From assembly GCA_018648265.1 (NCBI GenBank), contig JABGRN010000060.1:1-35428 (forward strand): 35,428 nucleotides of DNA, written 5' to 3'. Shown here piece after piece: positions 7,522 through 16,700 of this stretch (within the stretch, counting starts at the first letter, position 1; every line of letters begins with the position of its first letter). The notes below the pieces were generated by a model, which worked only from the letters and a program-made list of their open reading frames with translations, did not search any database and was not told where the DNA came from. Position numbers and translations under genes: made by a program. This stretch comes from Prolixibacteraceae bacterium. GTDB taxonomy: Bacteria; Bacteroidota; Bacteroidia; Bacteroidales; Prolixibacteraceae.

Positions 7522-9462
7522 TTAATCGGGAATAAATCCCGAATCCTTTGTAAAAACAATTTTATCTATAATTGCTTTCCCACTTATATTACTAATTAAC
7601 AAAGACCACTGCCCCGGATTTGCTAATATTTTGCCCGACATTTTTACCCATTGAAAATCTTTGGATTTCGATACCGGAATTTCTCCAACAAGTTTATTAT
7701 TAAAATTAACATGAAGAATATTTTTATTCGATGATTGTGATTTTGCCAAAAACCACATTTCATATTCATTGGTTTCTGCCATTCCGATTGAAAATTCCAA
7801 TATAGAACCAAAAGTATTTTTCTTATCTTCATTCAAAGAGATATATTTATTGCCTGCCACACTTTTATCATCTATTTTATCCACTTTTCCGTAGGAGTAC
7901 GAGAAATCTTCAACTTCAATAAAATTATTGGTTTCCTCTTTCAGAAATAACTGTTTTCCTTCTCCTTCGTTTATATACTTTATTGTCACATAGTCTAAAC
8001 CAAATATTTTGCCTTCAGAACATGTAAATGAAAACTGATAAATCCCTTGCTTTTCGAAAACTACTTTTGTTTCCATTTCCCTGGAATTTAATATTTCTAC
8101 CTCACCCGGACCGGATTTCAAATTCCAGGCACTGCTAAAAATTCTCCCGGCGTCATCCCTTATTTTCCCTTTTAAAACTAATTGAGAAACAGGCGACACT
8201 AAAACCATATCTTCACCAGCATCAACAATCAATTGATTTTGCAGAGAAACGCTTTTATTTCCCGCGCCATATTCAACTGCCCCAATGTCGGGAGCAGATC
8301 CAAAAATATATTCCGATGGAATTTCAAGCACGTCAATTCCCTTCACATATTTCGCCACACCTGCATCAATACAAGGACTTTTTTCGTTGGGGGCATAACT
8401 TACATTTTCTAACAATGGATCTATTGAAAAAGTGTTTTCACTCTTTTTAGCAGCCTTGTTTATTTCAATAAAATCATCACCTCCATTCTGATAGAATAAA
8501 TTATTTACGATGGCCGAACTGGCACCAAACAGTTTAAATCCCCCAAGTTCGTTTTCGGCAACAACATTATTAACTGCAACCATATTTTTTCCACCGGTCG
8601 CCCCCATTTTATTTCCAACAAGGGTATTATTATACAGATAAACCAGCTCATCCATTTTTAATGCACCGGTCAGATCTTCCTGAGTCCCGGAACCGTCCAT
8701 ACAACCAAGGCCGACCATACAACCAGTAATTATATTATTATGAATATGAAAAACTTTACCCGTGTATTCATCGTAAGAAATAAGTTGAATACCGGTTTTT
8801 TTGCTTCCAATTATAATATTTTCCCTGATTGTGTAATTAATGTTCTGATTGGGATATGTAAACAATCTTATTTCAATTCCATCGTCGTTACTGTTTATGA
8901 AAGTATTATGTTCTACCAGAATATCTGTTCCATTGTCTTCGTCATTTTTAATAATGTCGATATCAAGCGGATCGTCCCGGTCATTTTCAGCATAATTATA
9001 CGCAACATAACCTCCACCACCCGATTCAAAACTCATTCCATCGAGGTTATCTTTAAATCGATTATGAATAATACTTACTTTGGCTTCAACATCGAGCGTG
9101 TGATTTCCATTGATAATCTTAAGACCGCTAATTTCCACACCATCTGCGTGAATTGAAAAAAGAATTTTATCTTCCGAATCAATTATTGTTTGCTCAATTT
9201 TCGATTCGTCTTTGGTTAACTTCCATTCCGATGAAACGGTGATTGCTTTGTTAATTTCAATTTCGCTTTCGAAATATTCTCCCGGAGCCAGAATTATCCA
9301 GTCACCATTTTGCGCATTTTCAATTGCCTGTGCAATACTTGGAAAATCATTGGGGACTTTTATAATTTTTCGATTTTCCAGTTCCAAAACAGGCTCATCT
9401 GCAATACATTTTATGCTAATAAAAGCAAAACTCATTAAAATAAAAAACAGTGTTTTTTTCAT
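7522..9462 (-). CDS. Secreted right-handed beta-helix protein with PKD-like and carbohydrate-binding-like C-terminus
   Basis: The first 21 residues form a signal peptide (MKKTLFFILMSFAFISIKCIA). From about residue 38 the text IKVPNDFPSIAQAIENAQNG followed by DWIILAPGEY is the classic cap and first coil of parallel beta-helix proteins. Repeated coils with N-rich turns (HNRFKDN, YNYAEND, HNTFINSN, HNNIITG, YNNTLVGN) continue to about residue 400. About residues 415-505 resemble a PKD/Ig-like domain (SGPGEVEI, GIYQFSF). The last 130 residues begin FIEVEDFSYSYG and end DKIVFTKDSGFIPD, as in CBM6/35-type or malectin-like modules. Pectin, alginate or chondroitin lyases and glycan epimerases share this fold, but I see no decisive catalytic motif, so no substrate is assigned. 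The start is 19 bases downstream of the phosphoesterase stop, so it is probably the third gene of a three-gene operon. Confidence 0.82.
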   Translation of the reverse strand: MKKTLFFILMSFAFISIKCIADEPVLELENRKIIKVPNDFPSIAQAIENAQNGDWIILAPGEYFESEIEINKAITVSSEWKLTKDESKIEQTIIDSEDKILFSIHADGVEISGLKIINGNHTLDVEAKVSIIHNRFKDNLDGMSFESGGGGYVAYNYAENDRDDPLDIDIIKNDEDNGTDILVEHNTFINSNDDGIEIRLFTYPNQNINYTIRENIIIGSKKTGIQLISYDEYTGKVFHIHNNIITGCMVGLGCMDGSGTQEDLTGALKMDELVYLYNNTLVGNKMGATGGKNMVAVNNVVAENELGGFKLFGASSAIVNNLFYQNGGDDFIEINKAAKKSENTFSIDPLLENVSYAPNEKSPCIDAGVAKYVKGIDVLEIPSEYIFGSAPDIGAVEYGAGNKSVSLQNQLIVDAGEDMVLVSPVSQLVLKGKIRDDAGRIFSSAWNLKSGPGEVEILNSREMETKVVFEKQGIYQFSFTCSEGKIFGLDYVTIKYINEGEGKQLFLKEETNNFIEVEDFSYSYGKVDKIDDKSVAGNKYISLNEDKKNTFGSILEFSIGMAETNEYEMWFLAKSQSSNKNILHVNFNNKLVGEIPVSKSKDFQWVKMSGKILANPGQWSLLISNISGKAIIDKIVFTKDSGFIPD

Positions 9463-9481
9463 AATCTCTTATTATAAAAAT

Positions 9482-10327
9482 TTATCTTGTAAATGCACTT
9501 GTCTGAATAAATTTAATCTCCTCTACATTCTTTTTAATTTTTACAAATAGAAATCCATCGTTTCCCGGGTTTGTATCGTACTTGGTTGAACCGCCTGAAA
9601 TATAATGTACTCCGTTTATAAGCAAATTCATATAAACATGGTTGTGCCCCTGGAGCACCATTTTCAGGTTATAATCGTTAAATAAATTCAGAACAGCTTC
9701 AGATTTAGCAGAAAGAACCTGAAATTGTGAATTTCGAATTGCTTTGGGATTAATTAACGGGGTATGAATAACAACAACAATCGGCATGGAATTATCCATT
9801 TGAATCAATTCATTTTTCAGCCATTCAATTTGCATAGAATCAACACCGGATGTATAATCCCGTTCTTTTTCGCGAATTTTTATTCCATCGAGAAGAAAAA
9901 ATTTCCAGCCCGATTTTGTAAAAGACTGGTAACGTTTGCCGTAAAGCTTTTCATACATTACATTTCCCCAAAGAGGATGCGATATTTCCATACCACTTTC
10001 GGCAAGAACACCCACAATTTCGTGATTTCCCATGGTATAATAAAGGGGCATTTTAAATTGCTGAAATTTGATGTCCATAAAATCAAACAAAACTTTTGCC
10101 TTTTTTTCGTTTACATTTTTGGCCGTGTAAATCATATCGCCGCCCATAATTGCAAAATCAGGTTTTAGCTTGTTAACCTGTTTTGCAATCCTGTCGAATT
10201 TTTTTTCAACCGGGATGGAATCTGGTTGTAAATGCAAATCGGGTAAAAACACAAATGAAAAATTGTTTTGCCCGGTAAGCAAAGCAATTTGAAATAAAAT
10301 TATAAGAAATAATAAAGTCTTTTTCAT
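9482..10327 (-). CDS. Secreted calcineurin-like metallophosphoesterase
   Basis: A signal peptide covers about residues 1-19. All five metal-binding blocks of the calcineurin-like superfamily are visible in order: D30-x-H32 (PDLH), G-G-D64, G-N101-H102-E, H188 in VIHTP, and G-H228-N-H230 near the C-terminus. These ligate a two-metal centre that hydrolyses phosphomonoesters or diesters. The length (281 residues) fits a single-domain enzyme. The location should be periplasmic or extracellular. It lies between a Tat-exported enolase-superfamily enzyme (27 bases upstream) and the beta-helix protein (19 bases downstream), which suggests one operon. A job in removing phosphate from a glycan or acid-sugar intermediate is possible but is inference. 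Confidence 0.9.
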   Translation of the reverse strand: MKKTLLFLIILFQIALLTGQNNFSFVFLPDLHLQPDSIPVEKKFDRIAKQVNKLKPDFAIMGGDMIYTAKNVNEKKAKVLFDFMDIKFQQFKMPLYYTMGNHEIVGVLAESGMEISHPLWGNVMYEKLYGKRYQSFTKSGWKFFLLDGIKIREKERDYTSGVDSMQIEWLKNELIQMDNSMPIVVVIHTPLINPKAIRNSQFQVLSAKSEAVLNLFNDYNLKMVLQGHNHVYMNLLINGVHYISGGSTKYDTNPGNDGFLFVKIKKNVEEIKFIQTSAFTR

Positions 10328-10354
10328 GAAAATAAATTTTTGTTGATAATATTT

Positions 10355-11743
10355 CTAACTATTAAACAAACCAAGATAATGATCTGATGATTTTAGAATG
10401 CCTCCACTCTTTTCATAAAAATCGTTATCCAAATGATATAAACCATCTTTTGATTTTATCCAAGATCCATTGGGATAAGGACAATAATTTACCAAATTCT
10501 CCCAATTCACGTAGTTCTGATGGCCATTTGATTCAAGTAAGCCCATATCTTTCATTCCGGGAAACGCCGCCAAACGAGCTGCAATATTTTTGTTCCAATC
10601 GATAAGAATTGGGGTGCAGGTCAGATCGGCGAGAAAACATGGCAAACTGTTTTCGTGGGCAACTTTTGCCATTTTCAATGTCATGCTTAAAGTTTTGGCC
10701 GCCGCTTTTAAGGCAACTGCCCGATAACCCATTTCAATCCTTTTTAAAACATCTTCGGCATTATGGGCGCTTTCGTCGGCAGCAATCCTTACTCCCAAAT
10801 CACCCACATAAATATCAGCATCTTCAGGAAAAGGTTCTTCAATAATTGCAATTTGATCTAACATGCCAATTTTTCGGGCGTGATCCAATAGTTTTTGAAG
10901 TGTCTCTTTTTTCTCGTAGCGGCCGTTGGCATCGAAATAATACGGAATTTTACCATTTAAAGTGTGCGGGGTTTCCCGGTGACCAATTAATTTATGGATG
11001 GCTTCGATTCTCGCTTTATCACCTTCGAGCATTTCCTCTTGTGTTCCGGGCCGTCCGATTTTTATTTTCATAAAAAAATACCCCTCGTCAACTGCTTGTG
11101 AAACCTCTTCAAGCGGAATATTATACGCCATTAACGGAACATGCGCAACTTTTTTATGTCGATTCCCAAGAGCCATCCGATATTCTTTCGGCACCATTTC
11201 ATCAAAATTTTTAAAACCATTTTCCTGTGCGTATAACATCCACAAGGCGTTATCAAGTGCTACCATCGAACTCAGGGTAAAAGTCATTCTGAGCTTTTTG
11301 TTATTTGTAAGCGATTGCCCGTATTTATAAACATCATCTAATATTGCATCCTGAAGTTCTATTGGATTGTTAAATGACTGCCCCTTGATCATCTGTAAAG
11401 CATAATCTAGGGATTTAATCAATAACATATTTCCATCAAACTCTGAATTTGCTAAAAATACTTCAAGATCGCTCCATGCAAGACATTGTGTTTGCAATCC
11501 AACATGGCGTAAACCCGAGTTACTTTCGAGTTGTGCAGCTGCAACCCAAAATTCGTTTTGATAAACACCCTTAAATCCAAAAGGACGAACTAGAGGTTCT
11601 CGTTCAAATTTCGAACTGGCCGATTTGATTGTAATTTTTCCGGGATCAACATTACAAGATGATAAAGTGGGTAGCAAACCACCTGAAATGGTTGCTGCAC
11701 TTGCAAAAGCTGAAGTTTTAATAAAATCTCGTCGTGACACCAT
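10355..11743 (-). CDS. Tat-exported enolase-superfamily enzyme (mandelate racemase/muconate lactonizing type)
   Basis: The protein opens with a twin-arginine signal, SRRDFIKTSAF, and a Ser-Ser-Cys30 that could be a lipobox, so it is folded in the cytoplasm and then exported, perhaps as a lipoprotein. The catalytic barrel shows a K226-x-K228 pair (MKIKIG), metal ligands Asp271 (DANGRY), Glu302 (EEPF) and a third acid at Asp323/Glu324 (ADES), and a Lys-rich strand (ALKAAAK, 345-350). This is the pattern of dipeptide-epimerase-like or muconate-lactonizing subgroups, which abstract the alpha proton of a carboxylate substrate. Export of an enolase-superfamily enzyme is uncommon outside Bacteroidota and Planctomycetes-type lineages. 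It leads a three-gene operon with the metallophosphoesterase and beta-helix genes. The true substrate cannot be read from sequence; an acid sugar or a dipeptide is possible. Confidence 0.85.
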   Translation of the reverse strand: MVSRRDFIKTSAFASAATISGGLLPTLSSCNVDPGKITIKSASSKFEREPLVRPFGFKGVYQNEFWVAAAQLESNSGLRHVGLQTQCLAWSDLEVFLANSEFDGNMLLIKSLDYALQMIKGQSFNNPIELQDAILDDVYKYGQSLTNNKKLRMTFTLSSMVALDNALWMLYAQENGFKNFDEMVPKEYRMALGNRHKKVAHVPLMAYNIPLEEVSQAVDEGYFFMKIKIGRPGTQEEMLEGDKARIEAIHKLIGHRETPHTLNGKIPYYFDANGRYEKKETLQKLLDHARKIGMLDQIAIIEEPFPEDADIYVGDLGVRIAADESAHNAEDVLKRIEMGYRAVALKAAAKTLSMTLKMAKVAHENSLPCFLADLTCTPILIDWNKNIAARLAAFPGMKDMGLLESNGHQNYVNWENLVNYCPYPNGSWIKSKDGLYHLDNDFYEKSGGILKSSDHYLGLFNS

Positions 11744-11845
11744 AATAATTGATTTAGGTATTAATATTCGCTGCTTTCAAATATTATTAAATATATCTAT
11801 TTTAGAAAGTTTATCGAGGTTTAATTATTGGGAAATACAAAATAT

Positions 11846-11888
11846 AAAAACTACCGTCACTCGATATTATAAAGATCAGGTAGTTTTT
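11846..11888 (-). terminator. Intrinsic terminator-like hairpin downstream of susCD
   Basis: AAAAACTACC (11846-11855) pairs perfectly over 10 bases with GGTAGTTTTT (11879-11888) around a 23-base loop. On the minus strand the stem is followed by a T-rich run (TTTTTATATTTT), as in a rho-independent terminator. The element is nearly symmetrical, so it could work in both directions. It lies after susD and before the next minus-strand operon. Confidence 0.55.
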
Positions 11889-11982
11889 TATTCTGGTTGG
11901 TTTAAATTGAGTATAGAAGATTTACAAATCCAAATCATCCTATTCTATTCATAAAAATTCAATAACATAATAACTTAACTTT

Positions 11983-12010
11983 ACCTGCCTCCCTTTTACG
12001 AGAGGCAGGT
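11983..12010. repeat. Perfect 9-base hairpin after susD
   Basis: ACCTGCCTC (11983-11991) and GAGGCAGGT (12002-12010) are exact complements separated by 10 bases. It lies 74 bases beyond the susD stop. There is no T-run directly after it on either strand, so it may be an mRNA 3'-end stabiliser or a dispersed palindrome instead of a terminator. Confidence 0.6.
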
Positions 12011-12084
12011 GATGTAACAAACCAAACTATTTAAATCAAAACATAGCTCTAAATAACAATAATCTCACAATAATACACATGGTG

Positions 12085-13758
12085 TTAATATCCTGGATTT
12101 TGCGGGAAATCACCGGTCAAATTAGCATCGATAACATCCTGTGGGATGGGGAAGATAGTATCACGTAAAGTAATCTTCTCTCCTCCGAATTTGTTATGTA
12201 GCTGTGTTCTTTCAAACCATTTATGTGTCCTTAACAGTGTCATCCTGCGCTCTTCTTCGAGGAAGAGTTCCCTGGACCGTTCATCGAGTATAAAGTCGAT
12301 ATCAACCTGAGCCGCTGCAATGGGAATGGCATGCGATCTTGCCCTGATCACATTAATGGTTGTTGCAGCTCCGTCAGCATCACCAAGTTTATATTGTGCT
12401 TCGGCCTTAAGCAGGTAAGTATCAGCCAGTCTTATATAGATCTGGTCAGTCCAGGCATAGTCAGCCTGCACATCCGTTGGGCTGGTTCCATCTCCTTTTC
12501 TTGAATAAGGCCAGTCATTGACTTTATAGTTATCAGCTGTAATATCCTCGTCCCAATTGCACCAAATAGTGTCCCCGTAATTATAACCGGCAGGCAGTTT
12601 ATCAGCCTGTAATTTCCCTGCTCCAGTGTATCCTATATTATTTTCTTCTTCAGTCTGAAGCCTGAAGGAAGTACGTAATATGTAGTTCTGAGCCCTGTCA
12701 TCGGTACTTTCATAGCTGTCAAACCACCATTTTGTCGCGGCAAAATATGATTTACCCCTGCCTCCTCTTGGAACAATATATTGGAGGGGAGCAACACTTT
12801 TACCGTCTGTCCCCACAACTTTAATTTTAGTGTATGTACCTATCATAGAGCGCGCCAGTTGATGACCCTGTTCGTCAATGGGATTGAAAAGCTCGAACTG
12901 GAATACCCAGAGCGCTTCCTTGTTGCCCTGCTCCCTGTTCTGATTCCCTGGCTTGAACATGTCTCCGAAAGCGCTGCCGGTTGGGTCTGCTGCGAGAACG
13001 CCATATCGCTCTGTCATAAGCTCATAGGCTGGATTGCTTATTACCTGGTTGCACCAGTACAGCGCACTGTCAGGTTTGCCTATTGTAAGATACATTTCGG
13101 CGAGAAGTGTCTGGACAGCGCCTTTTGTGATCCGGCCCTGCAAAGAAGCTTCCGTTGGAATATAATTCGCGCCAAATTTATAGTCACTTATAACAGCTTT
13201 TCTTACTTCAGCGATTGGAGTGCGTTCCCAGTCTGTCTTTAATCCCTGAGGCATTTCGAGTACCAGCGGTACATCGCCCCATGAGTAGGCCAGCCGCCTG
13301 TATGCCCATCCCCTTATGGCCCGGGCTTCTGCAACAACTCTGAGCTTATTATTTTCAGGGGTATCTGAACCGCCGCTCCAGTCAACATCCTTATCTGCAT
13401 AGTAAATGATTGTATTGGAAGCGTTAACAATCTCGTACAACCATTGCCAGATCTCCGTTAAATCATCATCTGATGGATTGTTGGATGAGGTCCAGTTCCA
13501 GAAAATATCGCTTCGTCTGGCGTTGCTGGTCATGTTATCAACCCCGTTGAGGGCATTTTCAAGTTTTTCCGATTGCCACCTGCCAAACCTTGCCAAATAG
13601 TAAAGTCCATTCATTGCTGATTCGAATCCATTGTAGTCTTGAAGGATTGTCGGCCCTGACAATATGTTGGGCGGAGTTTCCTCAAGTATATCGTTGGAAC
13701 AGCCTGCCAGCAAAATGATCACCAGCATAACTCTGATAATATTTATATATATCTTCAT
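12085..13758 (-). CDS. susD: SusD/RagB-family outer-membrane glycan-binding lipoprotein
   Basis: The first residues form a lipoprotein signal ending LLAGC, with Cys20 as the lipidation site. The SusD N-terminal pattern follows: ETPPNILSGPT, then DYNGFESAMNGLYYLAR. Further family marks are EARAIRGWAYRRLAYSWGDV and LLAEMYLTIGKPDSALYWCNQVI in the TPR-like core, and ERSRELFLEEERRMTLLRTH near the end, closing with PIPQDVIDAN and FPQNPGY. The length (557 residues) is normal. SusD proteins form the lid of the SusC transporter and bind glycan at the cell surface. It starts 27 bases after susC, so the two are co-transcribed. A hand count of the lines at 12421-12480 and 13021-13080 gives 30 and 31 G+C out of 60, far above nearby genes. 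Confidence 0.96.
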   Translation of the reverse strand: MKIYINIIRVMLVIILLAGCSNDILEETPPNILSGPTILQDYNGFESAMNGLYYLARFGRWQSEKLENALNGVDNMTSNARRSDIFWNWTSSNNPSDDDLTEIWQWLYEIVNASNTIIYYADKDVDWSGGSDTPENNKLRVVAEARAIRGWAYRRLAYSWGDVPLVLEMPQGLKTDWERTPIAEVRKAVISDYKFGANYIPTEASLQGRITKGAVQTLLAEMYLTIGKPDSALYWCNQVISNPAYELMTERYGVLAADPTGSAFGDMFKPGNQNREQGNKEALWVFQFELFNPIDEQGHQLARSMIGTYTKIKVVGTDGKSVAPLQYIVPRGGRGKSYFAATKWWFDSYESTDDRAQNYILRTSFRLQTEEENNIGYTGAGKLQADKLPAGYNYGDTIWCNWDEDITADNYKVNDWPYSRKGDGTSPTDVQADYAWTDQIYIRLADTYLLKAEAQYKLGDADGAATTINVIRARSHAIPIAAAQVDIDFILDERSRELFLEEERRMTLLRTHKWFERTQLHNKFGGEKITLRDTIFPIPQDVIDANLTGDFPQNPGY

Positions 13759-13785
13759 CTTTTTTTATTTTATTGTTATTACATT

Positions 13786-16700
13786 CTAAAAACCAAAATT
13801 GAGGCCGAAAATAAACTCTTTCTGCATCGGAATATTCCTCTGTGCGTCCCGGTCCACTAACTCAGGATCCAATCCGCTCCAATCTGTAAAAGTAAGCAGA
13901 TTACGTCCGGACACATATATTTTCACATTGCTCATACCAATCTTGCTGACGACATTTTTAGGAAGCTGATAGGCGAGAGAAACATCTTTCAGCCTGATAA
14001 AGTCGGTACTTTCATACAGAGTACTGCCGATGCCTGACATCTGATTTGCCATCTTACTGTTCATATACCAGTCGTTACTCGGATTATCCGGTGTCCACCA
14101 GTTCTTTTTTATCGTGTTGTAGCGAAGATCGTCCTGGACACTGTCAGTCATCCTGTCGTTATGAGCAGTTACTCCTTTTACACCATGGAAAAAGAAACTG
14201 AATGAAATGTTGCCGTAGGTCAAAGTGTTTGTCAAACCCCATAATAATGAGGGATCACGCTGTCCTATAACCTGCCGGTCCTTATCATCAAGTTTCCCAT
14301 CATTGTTAATGTCTTTTAATTTGACATAACCAGGCTGTGAACCATAAACAGCAGCTTCAGCTTCTTCTCCAAGCTGCCATATGCCATCCCATACAAAATC
14401 ATAATTCACCTCCACGGGCTGACCTATAAACCACTTGTTGGAAATATCATCAATTTCTTTGCCTGTTACATCATCTATAGTTCCATACAGTGAAGTGATT
14501 TCGTTTTTGTTATAAGAGAAGTTCGCATTTGTTGCCCACTTGAATTTTTCTGTAACAATATTTCTTGAATTTAGCGACACTTCAAAGCCTGTGTTCATGG
14601 TTTCACCAATATTCTGTATGACAGAAGGAATACCCCCGTCTGTGTCTTCAGTTAACCCATGGATTCTAGAAATGCTTCTGTTCAGCAACAGGTCAAACGT
14701 ATTCTTCCTGTACCAATCGATGTTACCGGTAATGCGGGATTCTAACAATCCAAAATCCAATCCGACATTAAATGTCTTGGTGGATTCCCAACCCAGGTCT
14801 GCAACGCCCATGACCATCGGCTTATACCCAACCTGCGCTGTGGTGCCCGACATTATACTGGCAACTGTAAACTTCGGAAGAGAAGCATAAGGACTGATAG
14901 CCTGGTTGCCGTTTAGGCCGTATGAAACTCTTAGTTTTAATACGCTAAACAGATCCTTTGCCGGGAAGAAATTTTCTCTATCTATATTCCAGCCAACTGC
15001 AAACGAAGGGAATATACCCCATTTTGAGTCTTCACCAAAAGCTGAATATCCGTCACGCCTGATGGTAAATGTTGCAAGATACTTGCTTGCGAAGGAATAA
15101 TTTCCACGTAACATCTGCGATAAAAGCACCGATTTCCTATAAGATGTTGAAGGCATAACAATGGCTGCCTGTCCAACTCCATACCATGAGAGAAAATCGT
15201 TCGGAAATTGCTCGGCACTCAGTGAATTACTATTACTGGTGTTAGTCTCATAACTATATAATCCAGTCAGGAAGATCGTATGGTCTCCCAGTGTCCTGTT
15301 GTAATTCATAATATTCTCGATAACCACGTTGCTGCTGAGCGAGTTGCTCGACCTGGACTGTCCCTGTGTCCTGAATCCGTTGTATGTATCCATTCCACCG
15401 TATCGGGCTGCATTAGTAAAACTCGTTCTGACGCCTGTATTCAGCCTGTAGGTCAGTCCTTCTATAAATGGCACATCAACATCAAGATAATTATTCGTGA
15501 GTATCTGGTAAGATTTATTAAGATCGTCATATGCGAGACTGGTCAAAGGGTTGGTTATGGTTATATTTTCAGCAATCGGGTAAAGAAGGTAATTACCATT
15601 ATCATCATAGGGCTTTCCAAGGGGATTGGCAATCATTGCTCCATACCAGCTCACGTCCTCTCCGCTGGCATCGTCGTAGTTAAGCTGAGTTCTTGTTCCT
15701 ATAGCAAGCCAGTCAAACAGTTTGGTTTCAATGTTTAACCTGGTTGTAATTCGCGTGAAATTGTCGCCTTTCGCGACTCCCTTTATATCTGTCAGGCCGG
15801 CGCCTAAATAGAATTTCGTTTTATTATAGCCTCCTGAAACTGAAACATTATGCTCCTGTGACTGACCTTTTCTGATTGCTAGATCCAACCAATCTGTTGA
15901 GACACCTGCGTTATAATTATCAATCTCTGTCTGATAAATATAATCGGGATCTCTCGTATTTTTAAAATCCCAGAACTCTGAACCATTCAGAAGATCATAA
16001 TTCTTGACAACCTGGCTTATGCCATATTTTCCGTCATAGGAAAATGTCGTTTTACCCGACACACCTTCCTTGGTTGTAATAAGGATTACTCCGTTTGAAC
16101 CTCTTGATCCATATATAGCAGCTGCTGAAGCGTCCTTCAGAATTTCGACAGAGCCGATATCTTTAAGGTTGATATCCGACAAGCTACCGCCGTAAGGTAT
16201 ACCATCAACAATTATGAGTGGTGCACTGCTTGCCGAAATGGAGCTTCTTCCCCGTATCATTATCGACTGGTCAGGGTCTGCACCTGCACTGTTTGTCTGG
16301 ATCATCACACCCGGCACAGCACCCTGTATTGCCTGAGTCACATTAAGGTTTGGTACCATTTCTAATCTTTCTTGTGATAGAGAAGCAACGGTTCCTGTAA
16401 TGTCACTTTTCTTTTGTGTACCATAACCCACTACAATAACTTCATCAATTCCCAGTGTCTCTTCCTCCATTACAATGTTAAAGATACTTTGGGTCCCAAT
16501 TTCAACATCCTGAGTTCTCAGGCCCACGAAAGAAAATTGAAGTACCTGAGCAGAAGCCGGGCCTTCAAATTGAAATTTTCCATCCAAATCGGTGACAGCA
16601 CCAGTTGTAGTTCCTTTAACGATTACAGAAACCCCGGGAATAGGTTGGCCATCAGACCCGGAAACTACACCAGTAAAACTTTTTTGGTCCTGAATTAAGG

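Larger units (their letters stand above)
11744..12084. other. Intergenic region between susD and the enolase-superfamily operon
   Basis: The 341 bases contain two hairpins (11846-11888 and 11983-12010) that would end transcripts coming from susD. The remaining 100 bases next to the enolase-superfamily start probably hold that operon's own promoter; a near match to the Bacteroidota -7 box (ATATTTG on the minus strand) is present but not exact. No gene is supported here. Confidence 0.5.

Noticed and set aside
7522-9462. Assigning the beta-helix protein as a PL6-type alginate or chondroitin lyase
   Set aside because: The fold is clear but the catalytic Lys/Arg pattern of that family could not be identified by eye, so only the fold is reported.
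12781-13242. 153-codon plus-strand frame inside susD
   Set aside because: It is opposite a confidently identified SusD gene. The long open frame is explained by the higher GC of susD, which reduces chance stop codons.
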